Part shown: piece by piece, positions 11,130-21,466 of the stretch
Position numbering within the stretch: position 1 is the first letter of the stretch
How the letters are laid out: each line of letters opens with the position of its first letter
Source: Martensiomyces pterosporus
Lineage: Eukaryota; Kickxellomycota; Kickxellomycetes; Kickxellales; Kickxellaceae
Length of the DNA stretch: 64,000 nucleotides
Assembly (NCBI GenBank): GCA_025201845.1
Contig: MU603930.1
Location: 104,310-168,309, forward strand
Direction of reading: 5' to 3'
Program-made: the position numbers and the translations under genes
Notes under the pieces: generated by a model
Seen by the model: only the letters and a program-made list of their open reading frames with translations
Databases searched by the model: none
What the model was told of the DNA's origin: nothing

Positions 11130-14100
11130 TCACGCCTTGGGGTACTGGCAGTACCGATCTTGGACAAATGTCACCTCAAAAGTGCCTTCAGAGGACGCCG
11201 TGATGGTGTAAGAGAACGCATCGAGGTCCTTGACGGTGTGCGACTCCAGGACCTTTCCAGCTCCGCCCGACTCATAGTCCAGTCCACGTCGCTGCCAGGT
11301 AAATGTGAACGGCGGCGTGCCGACCAGGTCCATGCGGATCTCAACCATGTCACCCTCAAGGATGTCCTGGTAGACATCCTTGCCGCCACTAACCAGGACG
11401 CGCGGGATGTCGTGGACAGCGTAGCTGAGGTCTGCAAAGTTGCTGCAGCAGTCGTTCGTCGAGCGATGGCACACGCGGTTGAGGGTGAAGTTCCCAGGCA
11501 CATCGGCGATCCTGCGGAACAAGCGCTTGCTGACTGGCGTAGTCCGATGGAAGCCATTGTAGGTGTACTCGACGTTCCACGAGTTCAAACCACGCAGGTC
11601 AAAGGCAAGAATGTCTCCAACACAGACGTCCTTGGATGGGTTGGCTGCAGGGCTGGAAGGCGCCGGACGCGCGGTTGGCGCCTCGATATACTCAATTTCG
11701 ATGCCGCCCTCGATTGCCTTGCTGCCACGGTCTGGTCTGCCGAGGCCAACGCTGCTTGGGTCGACAAACTGGTGCTCGCACCCGCGAGAGTCACGCGTCT
11801 TCACTAGCCGCATGTGGTAGCGGCCGATCTTGGACGCGATGCGCTCGGGCAGCGACACTACCTCGGCAAAGGACTCGATGTCGTGCACTTGCACAACCTC
11901 GCTTGGTCCGCTCACCGGGAACACTTCGACCCACGCCTGGAACGGGGGCTTGCCTTGCTTGTCAAACTCAATGCGGAATACTGGCAGGTGATCACGGACC
12001 TTGGCCCATGTCTGCGCATCGCCCTCGTTCTTGGACTGGCCAGGTGCCAGACAGTGCTTTACAGCGCGCTGCTTGCGGCGGAACGTGCTTTGAGAAGAGG
12101 ACACATCGAGTGGCGTGCCGTCGGGGAGATAGGCGCGAAGCTCGGCCACTGGACTCTTTGTGACTCGGTGCTCGACAACCGTCACATTGCCGCCAGGAGC
12201 ACTAGCATCGCGGTTCGCGGCTAGTGGCTGGAACGCCTGGTACCGCTCGTCGTGCACAGCAGTGAGCGTGTACCTGTAAAGCCCAGGCTCCCTAGCATCA
12301 ACCTTTAGCGTGCTGGGCTGGAGGGCAACCGATGTATGCTGTGTGCTGCGGTCGGCGAACCTCGAGTCGCCGCTGTTTGGGTTGGATGTGGCCCAGAACT
12401 CCACACTGTACTGGATCTTCCATGGGCCAGAGCCGCTAAGACCAAGCTCAATGCTGCCTGGAGAAGTGGTGCCCTCACACGCGTCGCCAAGCTGCCAAAC
12501 GCCCGAATCACGCTTAGTGACGTCGTTGTATCTGAGGCCATCAGTAACAAACCAGGCGGCTGGCTTGGGCTCGACACGCACTACGCAGCGCGAGCTGGCA
12601 GCATCAACAGTGCCAGGGCAGAAGTCATCAGCTGCTGTGAGCTCGTACTCGCCAGGGCCATACGCGAGAACATAGTAAGGCTGAGTGGAGTGCGCAGAGG
12701 GACGAGGGATGGACGCTCTGAAAGTGCGGTCAGATTTGTCGCCGATCTTGCGGTACTTCAGCTCGACAGGGAACTCGCCAACGACCTGCACTGGGATACG
12801 CGCCTGGTCTCCGTCGAGAATACGGATGCCGCCCTCGGGGCACTGGAAACCGGCACGAGGACCGCTCTCGCGGATGCTGACGGTTGCGGAGACATCCAGC
12901 AGGTCGCGCGCGCACTTGTTGCCGTCTGTCACTTGAACAAGCTCAACAGTGTATTCGCCGGCGTCGCTGAACGGCCCTAGCTCGATTGTGTGGCGCTCGT
13001 CCGTGACGCCTTCAAGGGTCATCGTCCTGCGGCGGTTCTCGTGCACAACGGCGTACGTCAGATCCCATGGCCCTTGGCCCTTGAATCGGACCGGCAGCGC
13101 AAGTGACTGGCCCATGCATGCGTTCGATGGAATGTCGCCGCTCACTGTGTCAAGCTTGGCTGAGGGCTGCGCGTGAACAGACTGCTGGATGGTGGCGTCG
13201 ACCTTCTGGCCACTCGGGTAGTTGTCATCGTCAAGGCGGTAGAACACAAGCTCGTATGTGCCAGCCAAATCCGGCGTGACCTTGAAGTTGTGGCGCCGTT
13301 GGTGTGTGCGCACCACACGAGAAATCGGCTTGCTGTTAGGGAACCTCAGGTTGCGCTCGCGATAGTGGATGGTGAATGGAGGCCGGCCAGTAAGCTCCAA
13401 TTCGATCTGCGCGCCAATCTCGCCGCCGCACTCGCGCGCTGTAATCGGGCTAGCCTTGACGACTATGCTTGGCTTGGGGGTATGCACCAGCGTCACGTTG
13501 GCGTTTCCAGATGCACCAGAGCAGTGCTTGTCGCGCACACCAAGAAGACGGTACACACCGGGTTTGCCGGCGTCGATCGCAGCCTTGTCAGCAACAGCAA
13601 ATGTCTTGGTCTCGCGTGTGTTATCCGATCCGTCTGCAATTTCGTAGTCGACGGTCCACGGCCCTTGCCCAGAGAGCCTTAGGGGCAGGCTGTAGCGGGA
13701 CCTGCGCTGCCTGTCGTCAGAAAGCCGGAGCGGCAGGTCGCCCTGCAGAATAGAGCCCGACCACTCCACGCTAGGGCGCCGATGGACCTGAATGCGAGAC
13801 AGGTAAGGCGCACTGCTGCTGCTCTTAGCCTTGTCGCCATCAAACATGCTATTGGCGCCGGCGTCTGAGAGGTGCATGGTGTGGTTGGCCGCATCGCGCA
13901 CGCTCTCGAGCTTGTACACATACTCCCCAGGGCGCAAAAAGGCATCGCTCAGGATGTAGGTAACTCTGCGTGCACGGTACTTTGTCCACTTCTCTAGCGC
14001 CGCACGCTGTGTGGCATTCAGGCCGTCTCTGGCAGCTGGGGGTGCCACGTCTTCGGTCAAGCGCGGCTTGATGCTGTCCAGGCCAATGGTCTCGCGGTGG

Positions 14101-15683
14101 CCGTTGACGAGCCGAACGATGGTCATCTCCAGGGGCTCGTAGCCTTCTGCAATAGCCTCGACCAGTCCGTCCTGGCTGCTCTCCGACGCTCCGGGTGTGT
14201 CTGGGTCAACTCGCTGGCAAATACTCGCCTGGCCGTCGCTGCCAATAGCAAAGTTGTCGCCGCTGTTCGCAGAGCCGGCCCGCCACTGCAAGCGAGCGCT
14301 GGGCCGCGCAACGACAATAGTTGGCGGCGCATGGGTGGCTGTGCGGAACTCCAGTCCCTTGGCATCCTTCACCGAGTGGAGCTCGTATGCCCCAGTCTCC
14401 TTGACAGGCAAGTAGTAGGTTGCCAGCACCCAGTTTCCAAGCGTGGGGTACACGGTGCTGACGTCGATCTGGAGATTGTTCACGTTCTTCACCACATGAA
14501 GCTGCTTCTCTCCGGTTTCGAACGACGTGTGCGCGTATGTGATTGACGCTGGATGAGTGCCGTTGATCAGGATGGGAATTGCCGTCTGCTGGCCGTGCTG
14601 GTGCGAAATGAGGCCAGACGTAAATCTCCGGTACCACGGCTCGCTGTGCTTGGCCGCCTCGTCGATGCAAAATCCTCTGCCATGCGGATTCATGTGAGCT
14701 AAACTGTGGGGCAAAATGTGGATCGTGTGCCGACCCAGGATGTGCTCCTCGTTCAGCTCGAAGCTGTCGATGAGCAGGTCGCTGTCGCCTACCAGCTTTG
14801 GCCCGATCCAGGGAATGTTTTTGATTGAGCGCATGCACCCGCTGGCAACGCCGATGGCCATGGGCTTGAGCGCAAGCGTGAATATGCTGACTGGCAGCAA
14901 GAACAGGTTGAGGTTGAGGAAGACAGATGCCGCAGTAAGCAGAGCAGAAGCCCTGGCCGAGATTGAAAATCGCGGGATATGAAGCCGCCAGCCAGCAGAC
15001 CAGAGCGCAGTGTCGAGGATAGACCACTTCAAAAACAGGTACAGGCTGGGTGTGTCAGATTCGAGCGACAGATCGATGGCGTCGTACAGCTTCCACGCCA
15101 GCAGCAGCACGAGGATGGCAAGCGCATACATCCTTTGGCTTGGAAGATCGAGCACTGATGTGGGGATCGCCGACCCAGACTGCGAGATGCCCTTTGATGG
15201 TGCTGGTGGCGGTGGTGGCGGCGGGGCAGCCCTCTTTTTAAATACACTTACATTGCGGCCTGGCTGGGCATCAGCTGGGTCTTGGGGCAGCGCTTCTCCC
15301 TGGCGGCTAGCACTGCCTTGGCCTTCTGCTGCCCGTTGCTGCGAGTAGTCTCGCAGGCCAGACTGCGTGACTGGTGCGCCTCTGGATGGTGATGAGAGCG
15401 GTATCTCGGGAAACTGGCCAGACGGAGAGCCTGGCGACCCAAACAGCGGCCCAGGGCCCACGGCATTGCCACGGCGACCGCCGTTGATCTGGTAAACGCG
15501 CTCAGCAAATGAGGAACGGGCATTGCTCGATTGCGGTGTTGTGTCGGTTCCTCGCTGGAATTGGGGCGAGCTAAATTTTGGGGAGCCGGGCCCTTGGCCG
15601 GACCGCCGCTGAATGCGATTTGGCGAGCCAACAGGCTTGAGGCCCTGGCTTCCCACTGGCGTCGCAGAATGACGGCCGTACAT
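11130..15683 (-). CDS. POM152: Nucleoporin POM152, membrane ring of the nuclear pore
   Basis: POM152 is the fungal pore-membrane protein that forms the lumenal ring of the nuclear pore complex. The uninterrupted frame encodes 1517 residues, somewhat longer than the yeast protein (about 1337). Residues 1-180 are a Pro/Ser/Gly-rich cytoplasmic or pore-facing segment with a run of eight prolines. Hydrophobic segments follow at about 185-202, 213-232 and 246-272, which fits the family's N-terminal membrane domain. The rest is a series of Ig/cadherin-like beta repeats in the lumen with recurring pattern G-x-x-P-(W/F)-x-(I/L)-x-Y (for example GQGPWDLTYAVV, GRPPFTIHYRER, GTPPFTFTW) and AG-x-Y-E-L. 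The start at 15683 is the first ATG of the frame. It diverges from SEC15, with 411 nt between starts. Confidence 0.93.
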   Translation of the reverse strand: MYGRHSATPVGSQGLKPVGSPNRIQRRSGQGPGSPKFSSPQFQRGTDTTPQSSNARSSFAERVYQINGGRRGNAVGPGPLFGSPGSPSGQFPEIPLSSPSRGAPVTQSGLRDYSQQRAAEGQGSASRQGEALPQDPADAQPGRNVSVFKKRAAPPPPPPPAPSKGISQSGSAIPTSVLDLPSQRMYALAILVLLLAWKLYDAIDLSLESDTPSLYLFLKWSILDTALWSAGWRLHIPRFSISARASALLTAASVFLNLNLFLLPVSIFTLALKPMAIGVASGCMRSIKNIPWIGPKLVGDSDLLIDSFELNEEHILGRHTIHILPHSLAHMNPHGRGFCIDEAAKHSEPWYRRFTSGLISHQHGQQTAIPILINGTHPASITYAHTSFETGEKQLHVVKNVNNLQIDVSTVYPTLGNWVLATYYLPVKETGAYELHSVKDAKGLEFRTATHAPPTIVVARPSARLQWRAGSANSGDNFAIGSDGQASICQRVDPDTPGASESSQDGLVEAIAEGYEPLEMTIVRLVNGHRETIGLDSIKPRLTEDVAPPAARDGLNATQRAALEKWTKYRARRVTYILSDAFLRPGEYVYKLESVRDAANHTMHLSDAGANSMFDGDKAKSSSSAPYLSRIQVHRRPSVEWSGSILQGDLPLRLSDDRQRRSRYSLPLRLSGQGPWTVDYEIADGSDNTRETKTFAVADKAAIDAGKPGVYRLLGVRDKHCSGASGNANVTLVHTPKPSIVVKASPITARECGGEIGAQIELELTGRPPFTIHYRERNLRFPNSKPISRVVRTHQRRHNFKVTPDLAGTYELVFYRLDDDNYPSGQKVDATIQQSVHAQPSAKLDTVSGDIPSNACMGQSLALPVRFKGQGPWDLTYAVVHENRRRTMTLEGVTDERHTIELGPFSDAGEYTVELVQVTDGNKCARDLLDVSATVSIRESGPRAGFQCPEGGIRILDGDQARIPVQVVGEFPVELKYRKIGDKSDRTFRASIPRPSAHSTQPYYVLAYGPGEYELTAADDFCPGTVDAASSRCVVRVEPKPAAWFVTDGLRYNDVTKRDSGVWQLGDACEGTTSPGSIELGLSGSGPWKIQYSVEFWATSNPNSGDSRFADRSTQHTSVALQPSTLKVDAREPGLYRYTLTAVHDERYQAFQPLAANRDASAPGGNVTVVEHRVTKSPVAELRAYLPDGTPLDVSSSQSTFRRKQRAVKHCLAPGQSKNEGDAQTWAKVRDHLPVFRIEFDKQGKPPFQAWVEVFPVSGPSEVVQVHDIESFAEVVSLPERIASKIGRYHMRLVKTRDSRGCEHQFVDPSSVGLGRPDRGSKAIEGGIEIEYIEAPTARPAPSSPAANPSKDVCVGDILAFDLRGLNSWNVEYTYNGFHRTTPVSKRLFRRIADVPGNFTLNRVCHRSTNDCCSNFADLSYAVHDIPRVLVSGGKDVYQDILEGDMVEIRMDLVGTPPFTFTWQRRGLDYESGGAGKVLESHTVKDLDAFSYTITASSEGTFEVTFVQDRYCQYPKA

Positions 15684-16094
15684 TTACGGTGCTGTTCGCT
15701 GCGTCGATTTCGCCGCTAGCAAGGTTCAATGCAGGTGGAAAGCACGCAGGCCTGTGCTCAAGATAAGAACAGAGAGAGTATTAAAAATAAAGCAAATGAA
15801 CAAGCGAGCAAACGCGCTAGAAGAGGCAAAAAGGCGAAGGGCAAAAGGCGAAAGCCAGTGCTGGGTGCACTGTGTCCAGGCATGTTTACTGTGTGACGAG
15901 CCTTTTCACTGCTTCCTTTGTTGCGAGTGGCTCGTTGGCTCGACTCTGCCGCTGCCTCAGCGAGCCAGACAGAGGCTGGCAGAGCGTGAGCAAAGCCTAC
16001 TCCTGCTGCCAGCGCTTGCAGCCGCGTAGCTGTGCCTCATCCCTCCATTCCACATCTCTGCTCGATTTCTTTGTCACATTCCTGGGTAGCGGCG
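15684..16094. other. Divergent promoter between POM152 and SEC15
   Basis: This 411-nt region separates two start codons. The half next to POM152 is A/G-rich (AAAATAAAGCAAATGAACAA). The SEC15 side is pyrimidine-rich. I see no further gene. Confidence 0.5.
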
Positions 16095-17363
16095 ATGGCA
16101 GACTCGATTCAGCAGCAGCTTCAGCAGCTGGTCCTATTGTCGGACAGCGTTGGCACAGCCAGCGCAGGCGCGGGTGCAGGAGAAATAGGCGGCACTGGAG
16201 GCGTGTCGACGGTCGAGGAGGCGATGGAGCAGCTTGGGCCGATAATCCACTCCGTGTACCGCACAAACAAGCAGAAGCTGTTCCGGCAGCAGGTGGAGCT
16301 CTTCGCCCAGCGGAAGGACGCGGAAATTATGAAGCTTTGCGGGAGCTACCACCAGGAGTTTGTGCAGTCGGTCGCACAGCTTTTAAAAGTGCGCCAAAAC
16401 ACGTCGGAGCTGCAGGAGAAGGTTGTTGGGCTGAATGCCGAGCTGCAGATGTCTGGCAAGTCGCTGTACGAGAAGAAGGCGGAGCTGCTGAGTCTGCGCC
16501 GAGAGCACAGGAACATCCAAAAGGCGGCGGATACGCTCAAGGGCTGCCTGGAGGTCGTGCGCATGGTTGCTAGCTTTGACGACCAGGTGGCCAGCAAGCA
16601 GTACTACTCTGGAATCAAGACGCTGGGCAGTTTGAAGGACGTGTACTTGCCGCAGATGCGCCAATACGGGTTTGGCAAAATGCTCGAGAGCTCGATTCCC
16701 AAGATGGAGTCGAAGCTGCAGGGCGCGGCGCTGAAGGACATGAAGGACTGGCTGTATGGGCTCAAGAAGACAACCAGGGACATTGGCAGCCAGCTCACGG
16801 CGCGCATGCAGAAGAAGCAGCAGGTGTGGACCGAGCGCGACGCGGGGACCAAGGAGCGGTACTATGTGAGCTCGGCAGTGCAGTTTGTGCTCGACGAGGA
16901 GTTTGACAGCGATGAGCCAATCGCGGTTGACATGATGCCCCTGTACCAGTGCCTGCACATCAACGAGAAGCTGGGTCGCCGCGCCGAGTTCCGCCGCAGC
17001 TTCACAGAGGACCGCAGCGACCAGCTCAGCCTCATCCTGGACACGCCCGTGCGCTTTGTGCTGAGCCAGCTGTCGTCGTTTGCGTGCGTCCTGCACGACA
17101 TCATTGGGTTCTTCATCGTCGAGCACAACATTCTGGCGTCAGCGCCCGATTTCCGCTCAAAGTCCGACGTGGACACGCTGTGGGACACTTGCATTGCCAA
17201 GCTCTCCGACATCATCGCCCACAACATCCAGGCCATCCGTGGAGACCACGGCATTGCCGAGGCTCTGCAAGAGGCTCTGACCACGTTTACCTATGTGATG
17301 GAGGAGAACGCATACGACGTGCGGAAGCTGCGTGAGCTCATGCTGGCCATCTTTGGCGCATAA
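16095..17363 (+). CDS. SEC15: Exocyst subunit Sec15, N-terminal half only
   Basis: Sec15 is the exocyst subunit that binds the Rab GTPase Sec4 on secretory vesicles. The frame gives 422 residues from the ATG at 16095. The N-terminal coiled-coil region (LRREHRNIQKAADTLKGCLE) and the characteristic KQYYSGIKTLGSLKDVYLPQ match Sec15/EXOC6. So do the later segments LILDTPVRFVLSQLSSFACV, HDIIGFFIVEHNIL and VMEENAYDVRKLREL. The frame ends with LMLAIFGA and TAA. Sec15 proteins are normally about 750-900 residues, and the missing part is the C-terminal domain that binds Rab in other organisms. Only 414 nt separate this stop from the next gene, and no Sec15-like sequence is visible there in any frame. 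It is either a genuine short form or a broken gene. Confidence 0.8.
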   Translation: MADSIQQQLQQLVLLSDSVGTASAGAGAGEIGGTGGVSTVEEAMEQLGPIIHSVYRTNKQKLFRQQVELFAQRKDAEIMKLCGSYHQEFVQSVAQLLKVRQNTSELQEKVVGLNAELQMSGKSLYEKKAELLSLRREHRNIQKAADTLKGCLEVVRMVASFDDQVASKQYYSGIKTLGSLKDVYLPQMRQYGFGKMLESSIPKMESKLQGAALKDMKDWLYGLKKTTRDIGSQLTARMQKKQQVWTERDAGTKERYYVSSAVQFVLDEEFDSDEPIAVDMMPLYQCLHINEKLGRRAEFRRSFTEDRSDQLSLILDTPVRFVLSQLSSFACVLHDIIGFFIVEHNILASAPDFRSKSDVDTLWDTCIAKLSDIIAHNIQAIRGDHGIAEALQEALTTFTYVMEENAYDVRKLRELMLAIFGA

Positions 17364-17777
17364 GCAGCTGCCTCGCTGGCGCCAAGCACGCCCACAGCTA
17401 CTCCTTTCCTTTTCCTTTTAGTTTTGCCAGCGTGCTCGTCTCTACAAGCAGGGGGTGGCTCTGTAGTATTAGTTAATATAGCCCGTAGGGTCCTTTCCGA
17501 GGTGCAGATCAGCGTCTGCGCAAGCAGAGCAAGGGCTGCTCCGCTCTGCTGCTCCAGGTTTTGACCAGGCTCCCAGCAGACAGCGGCGCCCAGCCACCGA
17601 GCCTAGGGATTGGGGGTGAGGGCAGCATCAGCTCACTGGCAGAAAGCGCCCCGAACCCTGCTTTTTTTTGTGTGTGCCGATAGAACCAGGCTTTTGACTG
17701 CTGATGTCCGTTTTTCTTTTCTGCTTCCCCAGTACACCCACACTCAATCACAGTATTTGCTACCTCTGCCTGTTCAA
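17364..17777. other. Gap between truncated SEC15 and PS synthase
   Basis: The frame after the SEC15 stop stays open for roughly 65 codons, but the translation is Ala/Ser/Leu-rich and not Sec15-like. T-rich and C-rich stretches fit a 3' UTR followed by a promoter. No RNA gene was seen. Confidence 0.45.
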
Positions 17778-18512
17778 ATGACGCCCACGCCAAAGCAGAT
17801 AAAGAGGAAAACCAGCGACCCAGAGCTGCCGACGCGGTTCTCCATGGTGCGCTCGTTTCAGCTGGCTGACTTTGTCACGCTCGGAAACGCTGTCTGCGGG
17901 TGCCTCAGCCTTATGTTTGCAATGAAGGCGCTGCTGACACAGAACACGGACTTTTTGTTCTCCTCTTTCTGGTGCATCCCGGCTGGCGTGGTGTTCGACT
18001 TTCTCGATGGGCGCGTTGCTCGCTGGAGGAAATCAAGCAGCCTGCTGGGCCAGGAGCTTGACTCGCTGGCCGATTTCTGCTCGTTTGGGATCGCACCAGC
18101 GGTGCTGGGCTTCGCCTGCGGGTTCCAGAAGATGCTGGACCTGGTCGTTTTGACATACTTTGTGTGCTGCGGGCTGGCGCGCCTGGCGAGGTACAATGCA
18201 ACGGTGGCAGCGCTGCCCACCGACAGCAATGGCAAGGTGCGGTACTTTGAGGGCACGCCCATCCCCACCACGCTGGCAATCGTCGGCGTGCTGGCGTATG
18301 GTGTGTACCACGGCAAGTTCTGGCGGTTTGCTAACCCCATGTACCAGCATGAGGGTCCGTTTGCTTCGTTCAGCCAAGCCTTCACTCCAGACTTTGTGTG
18401 GGGCGGAGAGATCACCATCGTGCCTGGCTACGAGTTCCACCCGCTCGTTCTCATGTACGGCCTGAGCGGCACGCTGATGATCAGCCGCCGTCTCCGCATT
18501 CCAAAGCCCTGA
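17778..18512 (+). CDS. CHO1: CDP-diacylglycerol--serine O-phosphatidyltransferase (PS synthase)
   Basis: This ER membrane enzyme makes phosphatidylserine from CDP-diacylglycerol and serine, the entry point to de novo PE and PC synthesis in fungi. It has 244 residues. The CDP-alcohol phosphotransferase signature is complete: D74 and D77-G78, A81-R82, G91, D95 and D99 (in FDFLDGRVARW and GQELDSLAD). Other PS-synthase features are FVTLGNAVCGCLS before the motif and CGLARLARYN with YFEGTPIPTT after it. Several membrane helices surround these. The ATG at 17778 gives a start just ahead of the conserved region; upstream in-frame sequence has only non-ATG codons and is probably leader. Fungal Cho1 often has a slightly longer N-terminus, so an upstream exon cannot be excluded. 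Confidence 0.93.
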   Translation: MTPTPKQIKRKTSDPELPTRFSMVRSFQLADFVTLGNAVCGCLSLMFAMKALLTQNTDFLFSSFWCIPAGVVFDFLDGRVARWRKSSSLLGQELDSLADFCSFGIAPAVLGFACGFQKMLDLVVLTYFVCCGLARLARYNATVAALPTDSNGKVRYFEGTPIPTTLAIVGVLAYGVYHGKFWRFANPMYQHEGPFASFSQAFTPDFVWGGEITIVPGYEFHPLVLMYGLSGTLMISRRLRIPKP

Positions 18513-19852
18513 AGCATGTCCAGGCAACAGGAGCCCACATCTTTCGTATCATTTCTTGTTTGTAGTTGGTATCCAAAATATATACGTTTTCCACGTGCCC
18601 ACGCGCTTAATTCCTGAGCAGATCTTGGATGCTGTCCTGGCTGGCTGACTGGCTGGCTGGCTGGCCAATGCAGGCGCCATTGCTGGCACACACGCCTGCT
18701 CCCCTGGCGCGCTACTGCTTCCAGATCCATCGTACCCACAGTGCCTTCTTTGAACGAGCGAGTGCATGGGCAAGGAGGAGGTGGCAGCAGTAGAGCCGCT
18801 AAGCAGTAGGGCTGCCAGCACCCTCTTCTTTCAGCATCTTCCTGCCACGGCCTCTTTCCCACCCGGGTCATCCTCCTCGCACTCTCCACAGCCTCCCCCT
18901 CGCTCAGTTTCCCATCGAACCCCTCCCAGCCTCTTCACAAAGCCCTCTTCCCCGCACATGCATCTCCACGTTCGTAAAACTCCTCATGTCTGCACACGAC
19001 TCTCAGGGCAGAACTCTGCACGCACGGTGCATGCGTGGGTGCCTTTGGGTCTCCACACGAAGGGGGCATGGCGGTAGAAGGGAAAAGTTTCTTGTTGTTC
19101 CCTCAGCACTTACATGGCGCCTGATGCACACTAACAGAGGCTGGGTGCTGGCGAAGCCGTCGTAAAGCACCTCTCTATCGATGTGCCGCAGATTGCACAC
19201 GCTGCACCTCTCAGCAACCACATAAACACCCGCTTGTAGCCCTGCTCTCCTGTGGAACTTCCTGGCCTTGCACACCTCCCCTTTGTCGTGTATGATTGCT
19301 CCACATCTTTCACCCCTCACCTCCCATCCCGCCACTTGCTGTCGCTAGCTCAAGGACCAGCAATATCAGCCGTTTGATATTTGGATGCACATTTGACGAT
19401 ACAGGCAACATTCAAGTACGTAGACCAACTGCAACATACCACATGCATTGGGTGCACTCAACCAGGACATGCACCAGACATATGGCACTAATCAAAACCA
19501 GCACTCGATCTGAGATCCTCCACAACCGACACACCTAGGATACCACGCGCAGCGCTGACCAATTTCTTCTTCCAGGGTTTCTGTGCCGCATCAGCCGTCA
19601 TTGGAGCATATCAGCCATAGGCCACCCCGCCTTCCCACCGCCTGCAGTATTTCCCGCGGCTGCTACTCTCTGGATCGGCCAGGCCACTTCACGCAATAGT
19701 CTAGACACAGTAGCAAGGCTACGACAGTACGTACTGGCATTTCGCGCGTCGCTCACACACACACCTCGCATCAGCCACTGAAAGACGGCAGCACCATCGT
19801 CCTTACGCCGTTTTCTTGCCATTCCTATACTCTTACAGAACCACATATTGAC
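18513..19852. other. Gene-free region upstream of first GH47 gene
   Basis: These 1340 nt contain a CTGG/CTGA repeat (18637-18665), pyrimidine-rich stretches near 18830-18960 and 19290-19330, and no ORF with coding character. They probably hold the PS synthase 3' UTR and the promoter and leader of the GH47 gene. No tRNA or other RNA gene was recognised by eye. Confidence 0.45.
18637..18665. repeat. CTGG tetranucleotide repeat
   Basis: About seven units of CTGG with one CTGA variant lie in the 3' flank of the PS synthase gene. A similar but separate CTGG tract occurs at 42314-42343. Confidence 0.8.
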
Positions 19853-21466
19853 ATGAGAGCATTGCTTGTTGCGCTGGTGCTCTGGCTGGGGCTACTTGTC
19901 TACCTGGCAGCAGCACGGCGTGTCGCCGATGGCATGATTGGGTTCGAGGGGCGTCGGGCGAGGCAGCGAGACGTGGAGCGATTCTCTGGAAACAGAGTGC
20001 AAGCGACAAACTTCACACACAGCGATGCGCTGCAGAAGATGCGAGCGAACAGAGCAGCCGATGTGAGAGACGGATTTCGCTGGGCATGGAATGCATATAG
20101 GAAATACGCATTCGGTGCCGACGAGATCAACCCCCTGACTAAGGAGCCTATGACGACGCGCAACGGCTGGGGAGCGACGCTCATCGATGCGCTGGACACA
20201 ATCTACATCATGGGGCTGACCGAAGAGTTCAACGAGGCGCGCGAGAAGGTCAAACACATCAACTTTGACCGCAACGACGGCGAGCCATCCAAGGTCTTCG
20301 AAACAAACATCCGCTACATCGGCGGGCTCATCTCCGCCTACGAGCTCTCCGGGGACCGCATGTTCCTCAAGCAGGCGACTTCGCTTGCGGACATCATGCT
20401 GGAGGCATTTGACACGTCGACGGGGATCCCCTGGCAAATGTGGGATGTGCAGACTGGGGCTGGCAGCTCGGAGGCTGGCCCCTCAACGTACAACAATCTT
20501 GCCGAGATTGGAACATACCAGCTAGAGTTCTTCCGCTTGTCCCAGCACACGCACGACCCGTCATACCACAAGGCTGCGCAGCGGGTCTACGACGTCATCC
20601 TGGACAATAACACACCCAAAAAGGGCAATGTTTACTCGGTCCCTGGCCTGTATCCCATCTTTCTCGACATAAAGACGGGCAAATTCCTAAGTGGAAAGCC
20701 CAACCTGGGCGGGGGGTCCGACTCCTTCTACGAGTATCTGATCAAGACATGGGCATTGTCGGGGTTCAAGCTGCAGCGGAACCTTGACATGTGGAGGGAG
20801 AGCCTCGAAGGTATCAGGAAGTACATTATCTCGCGCGGTTCCGACAAGGGCCTGTACATGGGCATTGGGGACGACGACGGCCTGGACTCCATATCGGATA
20901 CATTTACGTGCTTCTTCCCTGGCACGCTTGCTCTGGCATCCCGCCTGTTGAACGACAGCGACACGCTGGACCTTGCCCACGACCTGCTCCTGTCCAGCTA
21001 CAACACATTCGCCCGCATGCCGACGAACATTGGGCCTGAGGACTTTGGCTTCCTCCCCGATGGCGACGACGACAGGGACCTGACGCTCGAGCAGCGGCAG
21101 GAAATCAAAAAGTACGGGTTCTACCTCGACCGGCCATACTATCTGATGCGGCCCGAGGTGATCGAGTCGATATTCTACTTTTACCGGATTACGGGCGACG
21201 AAAAGTATGCCGACTGGATATGGAACATTTGGCAGGGGATCAAGGCCAACTGCGCGGTTGATGGCGGATTTGCTGGGCTACGCGATGTGCGGATTGGGCG
21301 CGAAGGGGGGCTTGTTGGAAAGCAGGAGTCGTTTGTGTTTTCCGAAACGTTCAAGTACTTGTATTTGGCATTTGCCGAGCCAAACGTCATATCGCTGGAC
21401 GATTATGTTTTCTCAACGGAGGGCCACCCATTCAAGCGATCCATTCTCTTCAATGGCACGTTCTAG
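19853..21466 (+). CDS. Class I alpha-1,2-mannosidase, GH47 (copy 1)
   Basis: This ER/Golgi glycosidase trims alpha-1,2-linked mannose from N-glycans or takes part in ER glycoprotein quality control. It has 537 residues, close to the family norm. Residues 3-20 are hydrophobic (signal anchor or signal peptide) and the catalytic (alpha/alpha)7 barrel spans about 70-530. Key acids are present: E150 (VFETNIR), D290 (GGGSDSFYEYL) and E435 (LMRPEVIES). The calcium-binding threonine lies in FSTEGHPF near the C-terminus. The loop reads FTCFFPGTLALAS, like the PGTLALG loop of ER mannosidase I/MNS3-type enzymes. It is followed in tandem by a second GH47 gene of the same design. Both end in the motif F-(N/D)-G-T-F. 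Confidence 0.93.
   Translation: MRALLVALVLWLGLLVYLAAARRVADGMIGFEGRRARQRDVERFSGNRVQATNFTHSDALQKMRANRAADVRDGFRWAWNAYRKYAFGADEINPLTKEPMTTRNGWGATLIDALDTIYIMGLTEEFNEAREKVKHINFDRNDGEPSKVFETNIRYIGGLISAYELSGDRMFLKQATSLADIMLEAFDTSTGIPWQMWDVQTGAGSSEAGPSTYNNLAEIGTYQLEFFRLSQHTHDPSYHKAAQRVYDVILDNNTPKKGNVYSVPGLYPIFLDIKTGKFLSGKPNLGGGSDSFYEYLIKTWALSGFKLQRNLDMWRESLEGIRKYIISRGSDKGLYMGIGDDDGLDSISDTFTCFFPGTLALASRLLNDSDTLDLAHDLLLSSYNTFARMPTNIGPEDFGFLPDGDDDRDLTLEQRQEIKKYGFYLDRPYYLMRPEVIESIFYFYRITGDEKYADWIWNIWQGIKANCAVDGGFAGLRDVRIGREGGLVGKQESFVFSETFKYLYLAFAEPNVISLDDYVFSTEGHPFKRSILFNGTF

Noticed and set aside
17364..17560. Possible continuation of Sec15 after the stop
   Set aside because: The frame is open, but the translation is Ala/Ser/Leu/Val-rich and unlike the helical Sec15 C-terminal domain; no donor site was found just before the TAA.
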